Origin: a virus
DNA length: 47,126 bases
Direction: 5' to 3' (one strand)
IMG/VR virus record: IMGVR_UViG_3300032523_001802
Coordinates: 1 to 47,126 of that record
The notes beneath the pieces are model-generated. The model was not told where the DNA came from and did no database searches. It worked only from the letters and a program-made list of their open reading frames with translations. Of this stretch, positions 1 through 8,412 are shown piece by piece. The first letter of the stretch is position 1. Each line of letters starts with the position of its first letter. The position numbers were made by a program, and so were the translations under genes.

Positions 1-1223
1 GATTCAAGATTGTCTGAAGTTCCTTGAGAACGGTCTAATAGGTCGTCTATAACATCCGCAAATTCTTCTTCTATACGTTTTCCCGTTGGGCTGGTTTGAC
101 TTCTGACCCCACGCCGTGGTTCGTCAGTCGGTATTCTTCCTCTTAGTCCGCCCCTATCTGACCGAAAATCTTCACTAATAAAAGTGTCGGAGGCATCTGT
201 CCTACGACCTGGTCTCATGTCTACCGGAATAGACATTCTGGCCCTAATTGCCGATTCATCCATGGCTGGTTTGAATCTTGTTGGGTCTGGCATTTCGCGC
301 CACGTTCCATCAAAAATCATTCCGTCGCCATCTACGTCACGACGCTTGTTTGGGTCGAGGACACCAGCAATAACACGCGACGCAACACCACGACCGCCTC
401 TGCCAGGCCTGTTAGGGATTGATGTTCTACGTGCCGCACCACCAATTGCACCACCGATTGCTCTACCAATTCCTTTTTGGTGAAAGTCCAAAATTTCTGA
501 TGTCTTAAAACTCATTTTCTTTCTTTTCTTACGTCTACGTCGTCTTCCAAAAAGGAACCCCGCTATAAATTCTCCTGGGAACTTTGTCTCGGTATCAGAA
601 AATGAAATGTTGGAATTAATTTGCTCAACAATTTGTTTACCAAATCTACGCTGCATCCCAGCACTAGACTTTCTGTTAAGCCTGTCAAAGTCAATACTTT
701 TAAAGTTAGAATTTGGCCTAGGGTTAAATTTATTATTTTCAAGATTAAAAGCAAGTTGGTTGAATCGGCTCTTTAAAGCAATCTCGCTACGCAAAATATC
801 GTTTTTAAATACCGCAACCTTAAATGCTATTACCAAAGGTTTCGCAGTGGTGAACTCTCCTAATGGTATGTCAGAAACAGATGGGGTTTTTGATTTAGTT
901 TCTAGAAATTCTGATTTAACAAATATAGTATTTTTGATATTTTTTGTTAAAACTTGACCCGTAATAGATTTTGTTTCCGGTAAATCACCACCGCCTATTT
1001 TGAAACCAAATTGTTTAGCCATGTTTTCTGTAAGGTCGCTAAATTCGTCAATCGACACACCATCCGGAATTTGGGAGATATCTAAACTTTTCTGGTTTGC
1101 CCATTCTGCCCATTGACAACTTTGTTCATTTAATCCAAAAAACTCAATTATGTCATTGCTTTTTACGGCAACGCCATAGTGCGTATTAGAAAGTGTGTCT
1201 TTTAGGATTGCGTATTGCTTCAT
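1..1223 (-). CDS. Large phage protein with shared DPxKRRD/DxDxDG module, truncated by window edge
   Basis: The reading frame starts at the ATG at 1223 and stays open to the left edge, giving at least 407 residues; its 3' end lies outside the window. The start overlaps the upstream stop as TAATG, which indicates translational coupling. Residues 1-230 match nothing I recognise. A strongly basic stretch follows (a run of Arg/Lys near residue 230), then Gly/Arg-rich sequence. At 290-311 comes the module DPNKRRD, acidic loop DVDGDG, IFDGTWREM, which also occurs in the 1365-aa protein and in the prohead protease fusion of this operon. The acidic loop resembles calcium-binding DxDxDG loops. Function is unknown. 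Position in the portal/protease operon suggests a virion or head-assembly protein. Confidence 0.8.
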   Translation of the reverse strand, partial: MKQYAILKDTLSNTHYGVAVKSNDIIEFFGLNEQSCQWAEWANQKSLDISQIPDGVSIDEFSDLTENMAKQFGFKIGGGDLPETKSITGQVLTKNIKNTIFVKSEFLETKSKTPSVSDIPLGEFTTAKPLVIAFKVAVFKNDILRSEIALKSRFNQLAFNLENNKFNPRPNSNFKSIDFDRLNRKSSAGMQRRFGKQIVEQINSNISFSDTETKFPGEFIAGFLFGRRRRRKKRKKMSFKTSEILDFHQKGIGRAIGGAIGGAARRTSIPNRPGRGGRGVASRVIAGVLDPNKRRDVDGDGMIFDGTWREMPDPTRFKPAMDESAIRARMSIPVDMRPGRRTDASDTFISEDFRSDRGGLRGRIPTDEPRRGVRSQTSPTGKRIEEEFADVIDDLLDRSQGTSDNLE

Positions 1224-3283
1224 TATTCACCTTCTAGAATTGCGTTAATATTTTCGCCTACTGTTTGCAGCATCTGCACACGTTGCTTAAATAATATTTC
1301 TAGGATATTTAAGTGGGTTTTTTCACCGTTTGACAATTCACCATCTGAGTAAAGTTTTGACTTAAAATTAGAAAAATTAAAAAGCCTGGCTCGTTCTACA
1401 AGTTTAACAACAAACAATTGGTACTGGCGGCGTTGACCCTCTTTTAACTGAGCGTAATGTGACTTATAGAAATCATTGATTACTTCGTTACCAAAATTGT
1501 CAATATCGGCAAGTGTTCTTTCGCGAATTTCGATTTTTGACAACTCTAAAAGTCCGGAATCGGGGTTACTTGTAGCCACAATCCTCTTCTTGCCTGTTTC
1601 GTCTGTTAGTAAGGTAATTGAACCTATATTTCGATTCCTAGTATCAGTTAACAAATCAGAAATCATCAAAGCGGGGATGTCTGCTAGTTGTGCTTCAGAA
1701 ATACTATTTTCCCTATCTATTGAGTAACCCGACAGAACTTCGCCCGGTGATTGAACTAAGTATTTTCTCTTATCGCCAAGTCCTACAAAAAATACGTCAG
1801 GCGATGCTAATTGCATGTGTTCTTGCAGGCTAGCCGCATACTGTTCTGCAAGATGTTCAAATCGCGACCTACTTGACTTCAAAATAAATTTGTTAGTGTT
1901 CGGTAGCGTGACCAAGGACTGAGTGTCGTTAATTTTTTCAATTTTAACACCCGACATACGAGCCAAGACTTCTTGAAGGATGCTTGGAGAGATATCTGCA
2001 AGTGTGCCATTGTTTTTAAGATGCTCAATTGCGCCATCTACTGAAGAAATATCTTTGCCTGCGGAACTTAGACTATCGACAGGTTTTTCTGTTTCTTCCG
2101 AAACAGTAACTTTTCTATTTTTGCTGAAAGCAATAGTGGCCCACCGCTGTTTGCCATTTTCGAGAATTTTATTTGGATTCTTTATCCCAGAGAAATTTTC
2201 ACTGTAGCCAATACCGTCACCAGTTTCTGTTGCTACATATTTAAGTCTTGCCGCTGGGTCTTTGTCTATAGAAATTTCCGCGGCGGAATTTACTGTGCGT
2301 CCAAGTTTTCTTCGCTCCCCAACCGTCAATAGTCTTTTTTTCTCTAGAGTTAAAACAGAACCCCCTGGCAAAACATACTTAAGACTTTGTATTCCGGTGT
2401 TTGAAAGTAAGCCCAATTCCTCACCACCCATCTTTTCTGCAGATAAATAATTTGCAAGATAAGTTGCACCGTCCATGTCTCTGTTGTCTGGGATTGTTCT
2501 TAAAACCGAAGGTGAAACAACTGGCTCTAACACAAAACCGTCTCGTCGGACCATTCGAACCGCAGATAATTTACTTACACCCAGTGGGGTGACGAGTTTT
2601 TGAACTTCAAGTTCAAGTTTTTTAGGGTTAGGTAAAGATACTTTGGGTATTTGGGGTGCCCTACTAATACCGGTGTTGTTTTGATAATCTCCGGCACCTA
2701 ATGGCGTACCGGTGGCAGTAATGGGCTTGTTTACAAATCTGTCAAGTTTTCGAATCGCGGCAATTGTTGCACCAAGTATTCCAGGAAGTGCAAATAATTG
2801 TTTACCGCATGTAGAAAATTGATTATCGGTAAATCGACCGCCGTATTGATACCCTTCAGGGCAGCGCGATTGTCCGTCGCCTACATTGGCGATTCTTCTA
2901 ATTGAACCCAAACCTGGAATTCTTGGTTTGCCAGGAATTAGCGCTCCGTAAGCCGCCGAACGAACAGGACTTCTAAATTTACTTATATCCCCCGGCGCAA
3001 AATAAGAACCCACGGCTTGCACACCTTGAAGAATTGGTGAATTAGAACCTATTGTTCCGACTCTTTTAATATTGTAATTTCTTTCATTCGTGCCTCTTTT
3101 AATAAGGGCTTTAAATGAAATAATCTCTTGCTTATTAGCACCAAAACCGCGCAAAATATTTGTTGGGCTATTTTCTTGAGAATTAAAAACAATTCGTAAT
3201 TTTGTGATTTTGGAGTCAGGGCAACACGAACTAGGCGTAGTTAGTCTTTTGATTTCACGTATATTTATAGATTTATTATTCAT
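1223..3283 (-). CDS. Conserved phage protein with CPxG/FTD/C motif and possible kinase-like C-terminus
   Basis: This encodes 686 aa. I chose the ATG at 3283, which overlaps the upstream stop as TAATG, rather than the ATG five codons earlier. The N-terminal third is basic with a CC pair. At about residue 141 it has C-P-E-G, then G-R-F-T-D and a C-G about 19 residues on; a similar C-P-P-G/F-T-D/C-F motif occurs in the 2187-aa protein. The C-terminal half (about residues 430-580) has an F-I-L-K lysine, an E-H-L-A-E-Q-Y helix and a later D-T-R-N-R-N-I-G segment. That layout loosely recalls HipA/phosphoinositide-kinase-like folds, but the catalytic residues look degenerate and I do not assign activity. 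Likely a structural or internal head-operon protein. Confidence 0.8.
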   Translation of the reverse strand: MNNKSINIREIKRLTTPSSCCPDSKITKLRIVFNSQENSPTNILRGFGANKQEIISFKALIKRGTNERNYNIKRVGTIGSNSPILQGVQAVGSYFAPGDISKFRSPVRSAAYGALIPGKPRIPGLGSIRRIANVGDGQSRCPEGYQYGGRFTDNQFSTCGKQLFALPGILGATIAAIRKLDRFVNKPITATGTPLGAGDYQNNTGISRAPQIPKVSLPNPKKLELEVQKLVTPLGVSKLSAVRMVRRDGFVLEPVVSPSVLRTIPDNRDMDGATYLANYLSAEKMGGEELGLLSNTGIQSLKYVLPGGSVLTLEKKRLLTVGERRKLGRTVNSAAEISIDKDPAARLKYVATETGDGIGYSENFSGIKNPNKILENGKQRWATIAFSKNRKVTVSEETEKPVDSLSSAGKDISSVDGAIEHLKNNGTLADISPSILQEVLARMSGVKIEKINDTQSLVTLPNTNKFILKSSRSRFEHLAEQYAASLQEHMQLASPDVFFVGLGDKRKYLVQSPGEVLSGYSIDRENSISEAQLADIPALMISDLLTDTRNRNIGSITLLTDETGKKRIVATSNPDSGLLELSKIEIRERTLADIDNFGNEVINDFYKSHYAQLKEGQRRQYQLFVVKLVERARLFNFSNFKSKLYSDGELSNGEKTHLNILEILFKQRVQMLQTVGENINAILEGE

Positions 3284-3915
3284 TAACCACCACAGCACTC
3301 ACTGGGAACGTAGGGCATAGAGACTTTGACGTTCTCATTATTCTCCCCGACCATTTCCCAACTATCATCATTGCGCAGGTACTCTACGAATTTGGGCTCC
3401 ATGTCCATAAAATCCCGCAGCACCATCATGGCATGTTTTACATCCATACCGGTGACAACCGGGGATAATTCTTCTGTTTGACGCCATTGTTTAGTTGAAA
3501 AAAATTGTTGTTCGTCATCTTCACGGTCAAGTTGTTTTAATTTACCAAGTCCTCCCGGGGGGTTGATTGGCTTGTTTATTCTTCTTAAAAATTCGGCATT
3601 GGTCCAATTACGTTTTTTTAACTTGTTTTTACAGTTTTTCATTCCCGGATGGTGACACCCCTCGTTGGGCCAAACACCGGTTGTCTCGTGGTGAAGCCAG
3701 GCACAAATGTTGTTTAATGGGTACAGTTCTGGATGGTCCGCTAAAATTATTCGACACCGAGTAAAGCCACCGGGTTTATTCATTATCGGACGCCAATATC
3801 GTAAAAGTCTCTCCAAATTACCTCTTCTGGGCCCGCGCCCGCGAAGGACATCGCCAGTAATACGCTCTTGTGGGATTAACCCACCAAGTGGGTCGGCTTT
3901 GGAGTTTTGGTCCAT
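3283..3915 (-). CDS. Conserved Cys/His-rich phage protein of unknown function
   Basis: This encodes 210 aa. An ATG at 3984 would lengthen it but overlap the upstream gene by 62 bases; the ATG at 3915 lies just after that gene's stop and is preferred. Residues about 50-100 hold C-R-I-I-L, then N-I-C-A-W-L-H-H, W-P-N-E-G-C-H-H-P-G and N-C-K. These closely spaced Cys and His residues could bind zinc. The rest is rich in Lys/Arg and Asp/Glu. The protein ends in E-C-C-G-G, and its stop overlaps the next start as TAATG. I recall similar CAWLHH-containing proteins in actinophage head operons but cannot name a function. Confidence 0.75.
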   Translation of the reverse strand: MDQNSKADPLGGLIPQERITGDVLRGRGPRRGNLERLLRYWRPIMNKPGGFTRCRIILADHPELYPLNNICAWLHHETTGVWPNEGCHHPGMKNCKNKLKKRNWTNAEFLRRINKPINPPGGLGKLKQLDREDDEQQFFSTKQWRQTEELSPVVTGMDVKHAMMVLRDFMDMEPKFVEYLRNDDSWEMVGENNENVKVSMPYVPSECCGG

Positions 3916-3922
3916 ATTTGAA

Positions 3923-4327
3923 TTATGTTTCCAATTCGCTTGATTTTTGCGAGAGCAGTTGTTGTCCGTACCATTCTGCAACATCGTCTTTGTCTACAAG
4001 TGTACCATCTTCATATTTTTGCCAAGCGTCAGCATTGCGTTCTGTATAAATTAAACTCTCGATACCTGAACGTAAAGGGTTGACACGATTTCTAATAATT
4101 CTTTCAGGTATTTGTGATGCTTGATTCAATAATTTGCTCAATGCTTTGTCAGAATCCTCTTCAGAAATTTTGTTTGCCATTACTTGGATTTTGTGCGAGA
4201 AAACTAAGTCACCCCAATAATCTCGATTGTCGTAAGGCCAGATATTGCCAAAAACCCGTATCCATTTTTTTAACCATTCCGGAGCATCGTTATAGCCGTT
4301 TATTTGTTCTGGTTTTAAATAAGCCAT
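3923..4327 (-). CDS. Small hypothetical protein of the head operon
   Basis: This encodes 134 aa, starting 13 bases inside the 3' end of the 1365-aa gene. The N-terminus is aromatic-rich (W-L-K-K-W-I-R-V-F, then D-Y-W-G-D-L). The centre is helical and charged, and the C-terminus is hydrophilic. It has no signal peptide, membrane segment or recognised motif. The tight packing between two large minus-strand genes supports it as real, probably a virion or assembly factor. Confidence 0.7.
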   Translation of the reverse strand: MAYLKPEQINGYNDAPEWLKKWIRVFGNIWPYDNRDYWGDLVFSHKIQVMANKISEEDSDKALSKLLNQASQIPERIIRNRVNPLRSGIESLIYTERNADAWQKYEDGTLVDKDDVAEWYGQQLLSQKSSELET

Positions 4328-7300
4328 CTGTCCTCTCTCTGTTTTAATGACTCGGTTTGTAATGATTTAATCTCCGGAAGTTTTTTTTCATCTGGACGCA
4401 TCCATTGAATAAGTTTTGTTAATGAATTTAGTTCTTCCTCGGTTAGGTTTCTACCATCGGTCAAAAACGGAATACCTGTTTCTAACAGAAGATTTAGTTC
4501 GGCATGTATTTCGGCCCACTCTAACCGTTTACCCAAAGTCATCAGTCTCAATGCACCAATCAAATGCCCCCCTTGTGCTGTCCTGTAATCATGCATTGCA
4601 TAACTTGGCTCACCAAGGTGACCACCCCACCTTTGTACTAAATTTAGAATTGTTTCAATTTCGTTTTCTGACAAGTCATCCCAGGAGAAGTAATTGAGCA
4701 TTTCTTTAATCAAAGGCCCAACAGTCTTAGGACCAAAACTAGTGCTTTCTTGCGCAGCAACAAACTTGGTCACAAAATCAATTACATAATTGTTGTCCAT
4801 ATTTCTATTTTGAAATTCTGGCCCAACCACCTGTGCAATCCGGTACATAAAGTCATTTCTAAACATCTCTTCGGTGGCACCATCGGTGCTCATAAATTGT
4901 GGTATTAATTCGGTCAATGACTGTATGAGGTTGCGCTTAGTCGTGTCGCTAAGACTTATATTTCCTTGCTTTAATGTTTTCTCTAAACTGTCGACTATGC
5001 CTTCGGCAAATTTGTCATCGTGTGATAGGGGTTCGAGAACGCGCTTCAATTGCATTTGCAGTGTGTCGTCAAAAATAGCCTTTCTCACCAATTTTTTTTC
5101 ATTAGCATCCAGCAATTTATAAAATTCAGAAAGATTGCCTTTTTTGGATTTGTCTTTAAGGACAGCATTTGATTCTATTAGTTTTGCCAAATTATACATA
5201 CCCAAATTAGGCATTGCACTTAAATAACTAGAGACCGTGTGATTTTTGGTGTCAGTATTTTCTCCGACAGTATTGGTTCTTAGCCGCCCATATGCGTTTT
5301 TTAGTATTTTGAAAGCACCTCTTGCAGAAATCAATTCAATGTCTTTTCGAGCATCGTTTGACGGCTTTACCAGAGGCTTGGTTTGACCCTGCACGGCATT
5401 GGCATAATGTCCAAGATGGGACAGTGCGTACGAATTAATGCTTCTAATAAAAGCCTTATTATCTTCCTCGTTAAAAAATTTTGGTAATCCATATTTTGCC
5501 ACCGTCGGTAAAATATCTGTAACATTTGCACCATATATAAGATTTGACTTATTTTCACCCGGACTCATAACAGCAATTGCGGAATTATTCGAACCGCGTA
5601 TTTCAATCGATGCGTCTGTTCCTAGTATGAGACCTTGTGGGTAATAAGTGTCTAAGTTGTGTGGTGAACCGGACATTCGTGTTGGTTTATCTAACCCAAA
5701 TTGACCAATGATTTGTTCCGTCGCAATAATTTTTAATAAATTTTCAAGAGTTAAATCACCACTTGTTGGAGTTAGTAGTTTTAATCTTTCTTGTATGTTT
5801 GAATAGTCGCCAATTGATGGGTTGTCTTGCAAAAACTTAATTGCGCTTCTATTTCTTTCCACTATTTTTTTAATAGTTGATTCTGATACCTGTACTGGCA
5901 AACTAGTGACTGGGTCAATAATTGATTCTTTTAACTTATGTTTATGTAATTCAACTACTTCTTTAAGTTGCTCATTGGCGGCAGAGGCAATGCCCGGATT
6001 TGAGTTAGTACGGTTTTTCTGTAGGGCTTCAACAAGTAGTCCAAGAATTGAATTTTTTCTAAGAACATTCAATTCTGTTGGACTGCCTGTATTGATATCT
6101 AAAGGCGTGCTTATATTGCCAAAAATTTGAATCAAACCAAGAATAGCCAGTTCTGTTTCGGTATCAATTAAGCGGGGGACGATTTCTTCATCTTCGGCAT
6201 TTAAGTGCAAGTGCTTAAATAGCCAAGGAAGAAGCATTTTATCGCTCAGGTCTGGGTTGTTTAAATAATCATATTCTTTTTGTTCATCTGGGGTCAACGT
6301 GGCGCTTTTGCTTCTAAGTTCAAGTATTCTTTTTTGTCTTTCTTCCGAAAGTTTTTTATATACGTCGTTTGATTTTGCTATTCCGTGAAGAAAGTGACCA
6401 TTTTCGTGGTACGTGGTTGCCGTTGTGGATATATTGTTTAATTGTTTTAAAAAATCTTGGGTTATTTCGTCTGTCAAGACAGATACATCACGTAATTTAA
6501 TTTCTAAATCTTGTAAATCTTTTTGCAAAATACTAAATTCTTCGCTCAAAGACAACTCAACCGTAGACTCTTTTAGTTTTGTTTGTTTTTTAATTATTCT
6601 GTCTATTTGTTTTTGTATGTTTTTTTTGTCTTTGACGTCACTAAGTTCTATTAATTCTCTAGCCACAAGTATTCGATTAGAAATCGACGACATTGAAAAA
6701 TATTGGTCAGTTAATGTCCCCGAGTTTCTTATGCCAGATATGCTTGAGGAGACCTTCCCGTCGGTTTGACTATCTCTATACATCATTCTAACAATTTCGG
6801 GACGGGTTTTATTTACAGGTAAATTTTGTTGCCGATTTTTTTCTAAGTCGTCCATATGGAATATCGAAGGCAAAAAATCTAACCCAAAAAACATGTTTGG
6901 CATATTTGGGTCCACCCCAACGTAACCCAACACTTCTCCCTGTCCTGCGACTTGGAAAAGTTCCAACGTCATCACCTGGGTTAATTCTTTAACGTGTTCT
7001 TTTTGGTCCATTCGAATTAATGGTACGAACATTTGCATATATGTTTGGTAATTTGTCCAATTGACTGAACCTGCTTTTTCTATTGATATTAGTTTCCAGG
7101 AAATATCGCCATTTGGGTCTACATTAATATACGGTATTATTGGGGTTTTGTCGTCAAGTATTTGGTCTCTTAGAAAGTCGGGCATCAAATCTATTAATTC
7201 TTCAAGCGAAGATATCCCGCCGCTTGACAATTGTTTAATGTATTTGTCGACAAATGATTTGGGCGCCCTGTATGAAGTGGTGCCAGATATGTAATGGACC

Positions 7301-8412
7301 ACACGTTGTGTAATTGTCTGGTTTTGCTGGATGAGCCTGAGATGGCTTAAAAACAAAGTTTTTTCCGAATCAGATAGTTGGTCATTTTCGTCTCTTCGGC
7401 TTCCGTCTGGGTTGTACCATAGAAATTCAAAAAATGTATGTTTCCTTTTTTTCCCAGCATCTCTGGGCAAGTATGCGTTTCTTTCTGTTACTGCATTAGG
7501 ATAGATAGATGCAAGTATTTCCCTAGCCTGCTTTGCGTTTTTAATTTCGTCAACACCAAAAACTTTAAGAATATCGTCTTCTTTTTTTCTTAGACGTTTT
7601 AAAATATCATTAATTGAAACACCTTTAAGGTGGTCCCTAAACCAATTTAATATTTCTTGTTTACCGGCACCTGGATTGGTTAATTTCAATAGTTGTAATA
7701 ATCTTTTTTTTCGGTTTCCCTGCATGTCTGTCCACTGAGGCAATGACTCACCGGGAGGAAGTTTCCTTGGCTGGTCGTCTACCGTGGCAATTTGTGATTC
7801 GGGTAGGCCGTCTACCGCAACTTGCTCACCGCTGGTAGATGAACGCAATCCGCGTGGAGGGGCTGGCATTTCTCGTATTGTGCCGTCAAATATCATTCCG
7901 TCGTTGTTGCCGTCACGGCGTTTTTGTGGGTCAAGAACCCCCTCAACCTCTCGAAAAACTCTTTTACCTATTTTTCGATTTGGCCCAATAGCGCGTCCAA
8001 TCCTGCGACCCATTTGCCCGAGAATCTTTTTTTCAAGCGTTTGAGAAGATAAAGCAATTTTGAAATCTAGGGCCCTATTTGCTATCTGATTTATAATTTG
8101 CGTTCTGTTTAGAACGTCGTTATTGACGACAATCGAATCAATTAGGTCATCGTCTGGGGCAAGACTTTTGGTTATAAAAATTGATTGCCATTTTCTTTTT
8201 TCTATATTTGTTGGTTTATTCCAAAGAAATTTATGAAATTTACTATGTTGCATTTTGTTAATATTAGATTTTTTACTAACAAATTCCCAAAAATTAATAA
8301 CTTTAATATTTCCGACATCATCAACAAGAACGCCGTCATTATTGTTCGAATTTGCGTCTAATACATAATAAATTTTAGTATTATTAGATTTACCTACTAA
8401 AACAGATTTCAT
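4315..8412 (-). CDS. Giant virion-operon protein with HExxH metallopeptidase motif and shared DPxKRRD module
   Basis: This encodes 1365 aa and starts by ATGA overlap with the 2187-aa gene. Residues 130-160 are basic (G-R-R-I-G-R-A-I-G). The shared module follows at 161-182: DPQKRRD, loop DGNNDG, IFDGTIREM, then P-A-P-P-R-G-L-R-S. The long middle region is helical and charged, with a coiled-coil-like stretch near 600-650. At 669-673 lies H-E-N-G-H in the context T-Y-H-E-N-G-H-F-L-H, which fits the zinc-binding helix of HExxH metallopeptidases; I could not fix the third ligand. About 690 further residues follow with no recognised domain. An internal virion enzyme or large capsid-associated protein is a plausible inference. 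Activity is unproven. Confidence 0.8.
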   Translation of the reverse strand: MKSVLVGKSNNTKIYYVLDANSNNNDGVLVDDVGNIKVINFWEFVSKKSNINKMQHSKFHKFLWNKPTNIEKRKWQSIFITKSLAPDDDLIDSIVVNNDVLNRTQIINQIANRALDFKIALSSQTLEKKILGQMGRRIGRAIGPNRKIGKRVFREVEGVLDPQKRRDGNNDGMIFDGTIREMPAPPRGLRSSTSGEQVAVDGLPESQIATVDDQPRKLPPGESLPQWTDMQGNRKKRLLQLLKLTNPGAGKQEILNWFRDHLKGVSINDILKRLRKKEDDILKVFGVDEIKNAKQAREILASIYPNAVTERNAYLPRDAGKKRKHTFFEFLWYNPDGSRRDENDQLSDSEKTLFLSHLRLIQQNQTITQRVVHYISGTTSYRAPKSFVDKYIKQLSSGGISSLEELIDLMPDFLRDQILDDKTPIIPYINVDPNGDISWKLISIEKAGSVNWTNYQTYMQMFVPLIRMDQKEHVKELTQVMTLELFQVAGQGEVLGYVGVDPNMPNMFFGLDFLPSIFHMDDLEKNRQQNLPVNKTRPEIVRMMYRDSQTDGKVSSSISGIRNSGTLTDQYFSMSSISNRILVARELIELSDVKDKKNIQKQIDRIIKKQTKLKESTVELSLSEEFSILQKDLQDLEIKLRDVSVLTDEITQDFLKQLNNISTTATTYHENGHFLHGIAKSNDVYKKLSEERQKRILELRSKSATLTPDEQKEYDYLNNPDLSDKMLLPWLFKHLHLNAEDEEIVPRLIDTETELAILGLIQIFGNISTPLDINTGSPTELNVLRKNSILGLLVEALQKNRTNSNPGIASAANEQLKEVVELHKHKLKESIIDPVTSLPVQVSESTIKKIVERNRSAIKFLQDNPSIGDYSNIQERLKLLTPTSGDLTLENLLKIIATEQIIGQFGLDKPTRMSGSPHNLDTYYPQGLILGTDASIEIRGSNNSAIAVMSPGENKSNLIYGANVTDILPTVAKYGLPKFFNEEDNKAFIRSINSYALSHLGHYANAVQGQTKPLVKPSNDARKDIELISARGAFKILKNAYGRLRTNTVGENTDTKNHTVSSYLSAMPNLGMYNLAKLIESNAVLKDKSKKGNLSEFYKLLDANEKKLVRKAIFDDTLQMQLKRVLEPLSHDDKFAEGIVDSLEKTLKQGNISLSDTTKRNLIQSLTELIPQFMSTDGATEEMFRNDFMYRIAQVVGPEFQNRNMDNNYVIDFVTKFVAAQESTSFGPKTVGPLIKEMLNYFSWDDLSENEIETILNLVQRWGGHLGEPSYAMHDYRTAQGGHLIGALRLMTLGKRLEWAEIHAELNLLLETGIPFLTDGRNLTEEELNSLTKLIQWMRPDEKKLPEIKSLQTESLKQREDRWLI

